A DNA stretch of 64,000 nucleotides from Candidatus Nitrotoga arctica (GTDB taxonomy: Bacteria; Pseudomonadota; Gammaproteobacteria; Burkholderiales; Gallionellaceae). The stretch covers positions 3,100,001 through 3,164,000 of the forward strand of contig NZ_OU912926.1 of NCBI RefSeq assembly GCF_918378365.1, written 5' to 3'. Positions 60,101 to 64,000 of this stretch are shown one piece after another; positions within the stretch are counted from its first letter, which is position 1; every line of letters starts with the position of its first letter. The notes under the pieces were generated by a model. The model saw only the letters and a program-made list of their open reading frames with translations, ran no database searches and had not been told where the DNA came from. Both the position numbers and the translations under genes were made by a program.

Positions 60101-60499
60101 ATGTGTAATACCATGATGGAAAAAGACAATAAATTCAAAATAAAAATCACCACCGAAGTAAATTATTTGGCCGAACAATCCGATGAAGCCGATAATCGCT
60201 TCGTTTTCGCTTATACCATCACCATAACTAATGAAGGCGATACCACTGCCAAGCTGATCAGTCGTCATTGGATTATTACCGATGCCAATCAGTATATGCA
60301 GGAAGTGCGTGGTCAAGGGGTCGTGGGTGAGCAACCGGTTCTTCAGCCAAACCAAAGTTTTGAATATACTAGCGGTACAGTGCTTGCCACGCAGGTGGGT
60401 ACTATGTCTGGCAGCTACCAGATGGTCACGGAGGACGGCACTAAATTTGACGCTCCCATTCCCCAATTCGTATTGAGTGTTCCGCGCGTGCTGCACTAA
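60101..60499 (+). CDS. apaG: ApaG domain protein
   Basis: 132 aa; ATG 60101 has GAAG upstream, with ATG 60113 or 60116 as alternatives. Beta-sandwich family blocks are VFAYTITITNEGDTTAKLIS, HWIITDANQYMQEVRGQGV and the C-terminal DAPIPQFVLSVPRVLH. ApaG proteins bind divalent metal or pyrophosphate-like ligands; the precise role is unclear. It is followed by a methyltransferase after four bases. Confidence 0.92.
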   Translation: MCNTMMEKDNKFKIKITTEVNYLAEQSDEADNRFVFAYTITITNEGDTTAKLISRHWIITDANQYMQEVRGQGVVGEQPVLQPNQSFEYTSGTVLATQVGTMSGSYQMVTEDGTKFDAPIPQFVLSVPRVLH

Positions 60500-60503
60500 C
60501 GCA

Positions 60504-61112
60504 ATGTCACTAAAAACCAGCTACCGTTTCATCGCTCCATTTTATGATGTTTTCCTTGATCGCGCCACTCGTAGCGCACGCCAGCACAGTCTGGCAAGGC
60601 TACCGCAACAAGGTGTAGCGCGCGTGCTGCTTAGTGGTGCCGGCACCGGATTGGACTTCCCTTTTTTACCGCCTCGCCATGAATACACCGCGCTAGATCT
60701 GACCGGTGCCATGCTGGCGCAGGCCAAGAAAAAGGCTGCCGGATTACGCTTGCAGTGGGTGCGCGGCGACAGCATGGCCTTACCATTCGCTCCAGATAGT
60801 TTCGATTATGTAGTACTGCATCTAATCATGGCAGTGGTATCGCGACCGCAATATTGCCTGGCCGAAACGGCGCGCGTGCTCAAGCCCGGTGGTCATATTC
60901 TGCTCTTCGATAAGTTCCTGCGCCGTGGAGAACGCGCCTGGGTGAGGCGTGGCCTGACCCCCCTGATGGGACGGCTGGCCACACGGCTCGACGTGGTGTT
61001 TGAGGAGGTACTGGAAGCGGTACCGGGGTTGCGGATATTGTCCAATGAACCTGTGCTTGCAAACGGCTGGTTCCGCTTGATTGAATTGCATAAGGATGCC
61101 TCTAAAAATTAG
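60504..61112 (+). CDS. SAM-dependent methyltransferase (UbiE/Coq5-like class I)
   Basis: 202 aa from ATG 60504. The SAM-binding pattern is VARVLLSGAGTGLDFPFLPP, then LDLTGAMLAQAKKKAAG and the acidic block GDSMALPFAPDSFDYVVLHL. The usual D/E of motif I is replaced by S (VLLSGAGTG). The C-terminus ends NGWFRLIELHKD. The substrate is unknown; it might act on quinones or lipids. Its close spacing to apaG suggests a shared transcript. Confidence 0.88.
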   Translation: MSLKTSYRFIAPFYDVFLDRATRSARQHSLARLPQQGVARVLLSGAGTGLDFPFLPPRHEYTALDLTGAMLAQAKKKAAGLRLQWVRGDSMALPFAPDSFDYVVLHLIMAVVSRPQYCLAETARVLKPGGHILLFDKFLRRGERAWVRRGLTPLMGRLATRLDVVFEEVLEAVPGLRILSNEPVLANGWFRLIELHKDASKN

Positions 61113-61225
61113 AAAAATTCCGATCCCATTCCGCCGCAATTGGCACCATTGCGCTACCTCCTCACGGTAAAATATTACACTACGTAAATGAGCAAAATAG
61201 AATAATCGGATAAACTTATTCGATT

Positions 61226-62299
61226 ATGAAAGAAACCATCATCGCTTCTTCGCGCGCGCGTCTACGGACATACCTTGCCGCAGGTTATGCACTGTTTATC
61301 ATGTATGCCAGCTTATCGCCGTTTTCGGGCTGGCAGGAGCAGGGGTTGGAATTTTCTGCTGTGTTGGCTTTGCCGTTATTCCTGCAATACACTTGGTTCG
61401 ATGCCGCCGCTAATCTGCTCGGTTATCTACCGTTTGGACTATTGCTTGGACTGGCATTACGTGCGCGCTTCAGCGTAAGCTGGACTGTACTGCTTGCCAC
61501 GTTGGGCGGAGTAGTACTTTCCGCCATGATGGAATACGCACAAATGTATTTGCCTGTACGTATTAGTTCCAATCTCGATTTGTTCGCCAACAGTAGCGGC
61601 ACGCTAGCGGGTGCGTTGTTGGCAGTTAGCATTGCGCCACGTGAATGGTTTGCTCTGCACCTGACGCATTGGCGTATGCGTTTGTTTCATGGCGGAGGAG
61701 GTGTGAATTTCGGCTTGGCGTTGGTAGCGCTGTGGATGTTCGCACAAGTCAATCCTTCGCTGCCCATGCTTGGCAATGTGTTCATTAGCGAAGTGGCGCG
61801 GGCACCTTTCGTCGTGGTTCAGCCTGAGCCGTTTAATTGGATGGAAAGCATGGCGGTACTGCTCAATATGCTGATGCTGGGAATGTTGCTGCTAACCTTG
61901 CTGCGCATACGCCGCCAAGCGGCCAGCACGCTGTTGCTGGTATTGTGTGCGGTGGCGGTGGCCAAGTTCACCGCAGCCGCCATACTTCTCAAATCATGGG
62001 CATTGCTGTTATGGCTAAACGGTGAGGCCATGCTGGGCATTTTCGCGGGCGTGCTGGTACTGATCTCTGCTAGCCGATTATCCCGCACGCAACTGTCGAA
62101 ATGTGCCGCACTGGTTGCACTAGGTTATTGGGTGTTGGCACACTGGATAGTGGATAGCGGTGAGCCTTCTGCAGCCATGCGCCTGTACCAATGGAATTAC
62201 GGCCACCTGCTAAATTACAATGGTTTGTCGCAAACTATTGCATTAGTGTTTCCGTTTCTCATGCTTGGCTACCTTTGGCGCGTTAAAAGTACATCGTAG
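61226..62299 (+). CDS. VanZ-family integral membrane protein
   Basis: 357 aa with about ten hydrophobic segments. The N-terminal YALFIMYASLSPFSGWQEQG, the block AAANLLGYLPFGLLLGLALR and PVRISSNLDLFANSSGTLAG are the conserved VanZ-like region. Function is unknown in most bacteria; a glycopeptide role applies only to enterococcal VanZ. No partners are encoded nearby. Confidence 0.9.
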   Translation: MKETIIASSRARLRTYLAAGYALFIMYASLSPFSGWQEQGLEFSAVLALPLFLQYTWFDAAANLLGYLPFGLLLGLALRARFSVSWTVLLATLGGVVLSAMMEYAQMYLPVRISSNLDLFANSSGTLAGALLAVSIAPREWFALHLTHWRMRLFHGGGGVNFGLALVALWMFAQVNPSLPMLGNVFISEVARAPFVVVQPEPFNWMESMAVLLNMLMLGMLLLTLLRIRRQAASTLLLVLCAVAVAKFTAAAILLKSWALLLWLNGEAMLGIFAGVLVLISASRLSRTQLSKCAALVALGYWVLAHWIVDSGEPSAAMRLYQWNYGHLLNYNGLSQTIALVFPFLMLGYLWRVKSTS

Positions 62300-62339
62300 A
62301 GAGGTTGTATAATTAAAATTTATTCTTGTGAGGTCTTGT

Positions 62340-62651
62340 ATGAGCTACTATCAAAAGCATGTTTTCTTTTGCACTAACCAACGCGAAGAAGGCGCGGAGT
62401 GCTGCAATAACATTGGTGCGCAATGGATGCGCGACTATGTTAAAGATAAAGTCCAAGCACTTGGACTGTCTAACGAAACAAATCATATCCGCATCAACTC
62501 GGCAGGTTGCATGAATCGTTGTGATGAAGGACCTGTATTGGTGGTGTATCCCGAGGGGGTATGGTACACGTATATGGATGAGAGCGACCTCGACGAAATC
62601 ATCGTTGAACACTTACAGAATGGACGTGTGGTGGAACGCCTGAAAATTTAA
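62340..62651 (+). CDS. Thioredoxin-like [2Fe-2S] ferredoxin
   Basis: 103 aa from ATG 62340. The Cys pattern C-x10-C in FFCTNQREEGAECC and the second pair in NSAGCMNRCDEGPVLVVYPE match the ligands of thioredoxin-fold [2Fe-2S] ferredoxins of proteobacteria. An electron carrier; the partner is unknown. The next gene starts one base inside its stop codon (TAATG), so they are coupled. Confidence 0.92.
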   Translation: MSYYQKHVFFCTNQREEGAECCNNIGAQWMRDYVKDKVQALGLSNETNHIRINSAGCMNRCDEGPVLVVYPEGVWYTYMDESDLDEIIVEHLQNGRVVERLKI

Positions 62652-63265
62652 TGCCCACATTAGAAGAAGTTTCTATCCCCGGCCCAGCGGGTAAACTGGA
62701 GGTTGTGGTGCATATACCGGATGTTGCACCGCGTGCTATCGCGGTGATAGCACATCCGCTGCCCACTGTGGGCGGAACGATGGAAAACAAGATCGTAACT
62801 ACACTGGCCAAGACTTTTGCCGAACTAGGATTCGCCGCGTTGCGCTTCAATTTTCGGGGCGTAGGTGCCAGCAACGGCGAGTTTGATAATGGTAATGGTG
62901 AAGTAGATGATGCGCTCACAGTAACGCGCTATGCATTGAGTAAATATGGCGACCTGCCGCTGATCCTATCCGGTTTTTCCTTCGGTGGTTATGTGCAGGC
63001 GCGTGCGGCACAGCAACTGCCTCCGCGTCAACTGGTGCTGATCGCACCGGCAGTGATGCGTTATGCGATGCCGCCCGTGCCACGCAACACGCTACTGGTC
63101 CATGGTGAGCTGGATGAAGTGGTCTCGTTGACGGATGTTATGCAATGGGCACGCCCGCAACTCTTGCCTATCGTAGTATTACCGGGAGCGGTACATTTTT
63201 TCCATGGCCGTCTGGATCAGTTGAAAGAGATTGTGCGTCAGAATTTCCTGGGACAAGCACTATGA
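62651..63265 (+). CDS. Alpha/beta-hydrolase fold protein
   Basis: 204 aa. The nucleophile elbow is in LILSGFSFGGYVQARAA (G-x-S-x-G form). The acidic and His residues are visible in HGELDEVVSLTDVMQW and GAVHFFHGRLDQL. The N-terminal ALRFNFRGVGASNGEFDNG adds the oxyanion-side block common to short proteobacterial esterases of this type. The substrate is unknown. Coupled to the ferredoxin by a TAATG overlap. Confidence 0.9.
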   Translation: MPTLEEVSIPGPAGKLEVVVHIPDVAPRAIAVIAHPLPTVGGTMENKIVTTLAKTFAELGFAALRFNFRGVGASNGEFDNGNGEVDDALTVTRYALSKYGDLPLILSGFSFGGYVQARAAQQLPPRQLVLIAPAVMRYAMPPVPRNTLLVHGELDEVVSLTDVMQWARPQLLPIVVLPGAVHFFHGRLDQLKEIVRQNFLGQAL

Positions 63266-63431
63266 CTGAGGTGCTGCTCAATAAATTTTATCGCTTACAT
63301 ATAAAACATATACTGCTCGTTAAAGTTTATTTGCGACCAGCCCGCTTTGCGGATTGACTGCTTACCCTCTTTGCAATCTTTATCTCGCTTAAGGTTTTGA
63401 ATTTATACTTGTACTTTAAAATAAATAAATT

Positions 63432-63845
63432 ATGTTATGGATTAAAGCATTGCATGTGATTTTTATGGTTACCTGGTTCGCTGGCTTGTTCTATCTGCCA
63501 CGTCTGTTCGTGTATCACACCATGAGCAATGATAAGACCAGCATCGAGCGATTCAAAATCATGGAGCGCAAATTGTTCTACGGCATCATGACTCCGGGTG
63601 GAGTGCTGACTGCCATTTTTGGATTATGGCTGTGGATTGGGTATGGTGTAACCGGTGGGTGGATGCACATCAAATTCACACTGGTGTTATTGTTAATCGC
63701 CTACCACGTATATTGTGGCAAGCTGCTACACGACTTTAAAACCGATCGCAACACGCGTAGTCATGTATTCTACCGCTGGTTCAATGAATTTCCAGTGCTG
63801 CTTATGATTGCCATCATCATTCTTGTAATCGTCAAACCTGTATAA
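63432..63845 (+). CDS. hemJ: Protoporphyrinogen oxidase HemJ
   Basis: 137 aa with four membrane helices, matching the HemJ (UPF0093/CopD-like) family. The conserved His is in IKALHVIFMVTWFAGLFYLP and further blocks are YGIMTPGGVLTAIFGLWLW, HIKFTLVLLLIAYHVYCG and RWFNEFPVLLMIAIIILVIV. It oxidises protoporphyrinogen IX to protoporphyrin IX using haem. As the hemY in this window is the unrelated TPR protein, this gene probably supplies the penultimate step of haem synthesis. Confidence 0.92.
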   Translation: MLWIKALHVIFMVTWFAGLFYLPRLFVYHTMSNDKTSIERFKIMERKLFYGIMTPGGVLTAIFGLWLWIGYGVTGGWMHIKFTLVLLLIAYHVYCGKLLHDFKTDRNTRSHVFYRWFNEFPVLLMIAIIILVIVKPV

Positions 63846-63849
63846 ATAA

Positions 63850-64000
63850 ATGCTTGAAAATTTTTTTACACCCTGTCCGCGCGGCTTGGAAACAATGCTA
63901 GCCAATGAACTGAATACGCTCGGCGCGCAAGAGGTGCGTACCACCGATGGGGGCGTGCATTTCACCGGCCCCTTTTTGTTAAGCTACCGTATTAATCTAC
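63850..64000 (+). CDS. THUMP-domain 23S rRNA (guanine-N2)-methyltransferase, 5' end
   Basis: 50 codons to the window edge: ATG 63850 begins MLENFFTPCPRGLETMLANE and continues LNTLGAQEVRTTDGGVHFTG. This matches the N-terminal part of RlmL/RlmK-type rRNA methyltransferases with a THUMP domain. The rest lies beyond the window. It starts four bases after the hemJ stop, so they are one transcript. Confidence 0.88.
   Translation, partial: MLENFFTPCPRGLETMLANELNTLGAQEVRTTDGGVHFTGPFLLSYRINL

Overview
The window is a stretch of a betaproteobacterial chromosome of roughly 50% GC. Several features point to the Nitrosomonadales, with a Gallionellaceae-like lineage (Sideroxydans, Gallionella, Nitrotoga type) as the best guess: the linkage hemC-hemD-hemX-hemY beside an AlgZ/AlgR-type two-component system and argH, the dusB-fis-purH-purD run, hemA-prfA-prmC, UbiH next to DsbC, a PEP-CTERM protein, PEP carboxylase and HemJ. 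This is inference from gene content; no rRNA is present to confirm it. I saw no rRNA, tRNA, CRISPR array or intact transposase.

Layout. 1-3640: three tandem paralogues of a PEGA-like plus FGE-sulfatase/C-type-lectin-fold protein (the first cut by the window edge). 4112-5823: rubredoxin, divergent from thiD-thiE. 5927-16925: core block with the uroporphyrinogen operon hemC-hemD-hemX-hemY, ppc, a LytTR response regulator and its LytS-type kinase, argH and grxD. 17163-23027: an accessory island with small stress-type genes (ABM-like, cupin, GNAT, VOC), two palindromic MITE-like elements, a ribbon-helix-helix plus two-TM protein pair, a decayed REP-associated transposase tail and two glycosyltransferases. 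The cupin, GNAT and larger glycosyltransferase genes are frameshifted. 23489-34288: a one-direction carbon block, zwf, tal, tkt, pgm, a DUF2934 protein, class I fba and glgP, consistent with mobilising glycogen to glucose-1-phosphate, glucose-6-phosphate and the pentose phosphate pathway. It is followed by a uracil-DNA glycosylase-family protein, a DUF488 protein and a frameshifted PoxB-type enzyme.

37827-48726: a second accessory stretch with a Rieske/FAD reductase, a possible EVE/PUA-like protein, an HtrA-like protease, a lipoprotein and Gly-rich protein pair, an outer-membrane barrel candidate, a dihaem cytochrome c peroxidase-like protein, CbpA-CbpM, and a PEP-CTERM protein with a clear promoter and terminator. 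49142-64000: core block with dsbC, ubiH-type hydroxylase, dusB-fis-purH-purD, hemF, hemA-prfA-prmC, apaG, a methyltransferase, a VanZ-like protein, a 2Fe-2S ferredoxin, an alpha/beta hydrolase, hemJ and the start of an RlmL-type rRNA methyltransferase.

Seven haem-biosynthesis genes (hemA, hemC, hemD, hemX, hemY, hemF, hemJ) lie within the 64 kb in three clusters, all intact. The most unusual parts are the tandem lectin-fold paralogues, whose C-termini vary like diversity-generating-retroelement targets; the mobile-element-littered island at 17-23 kb; a repeat-like in-frame insertion in hemD; and a seven-codon leader in front of the Rieske reductase.
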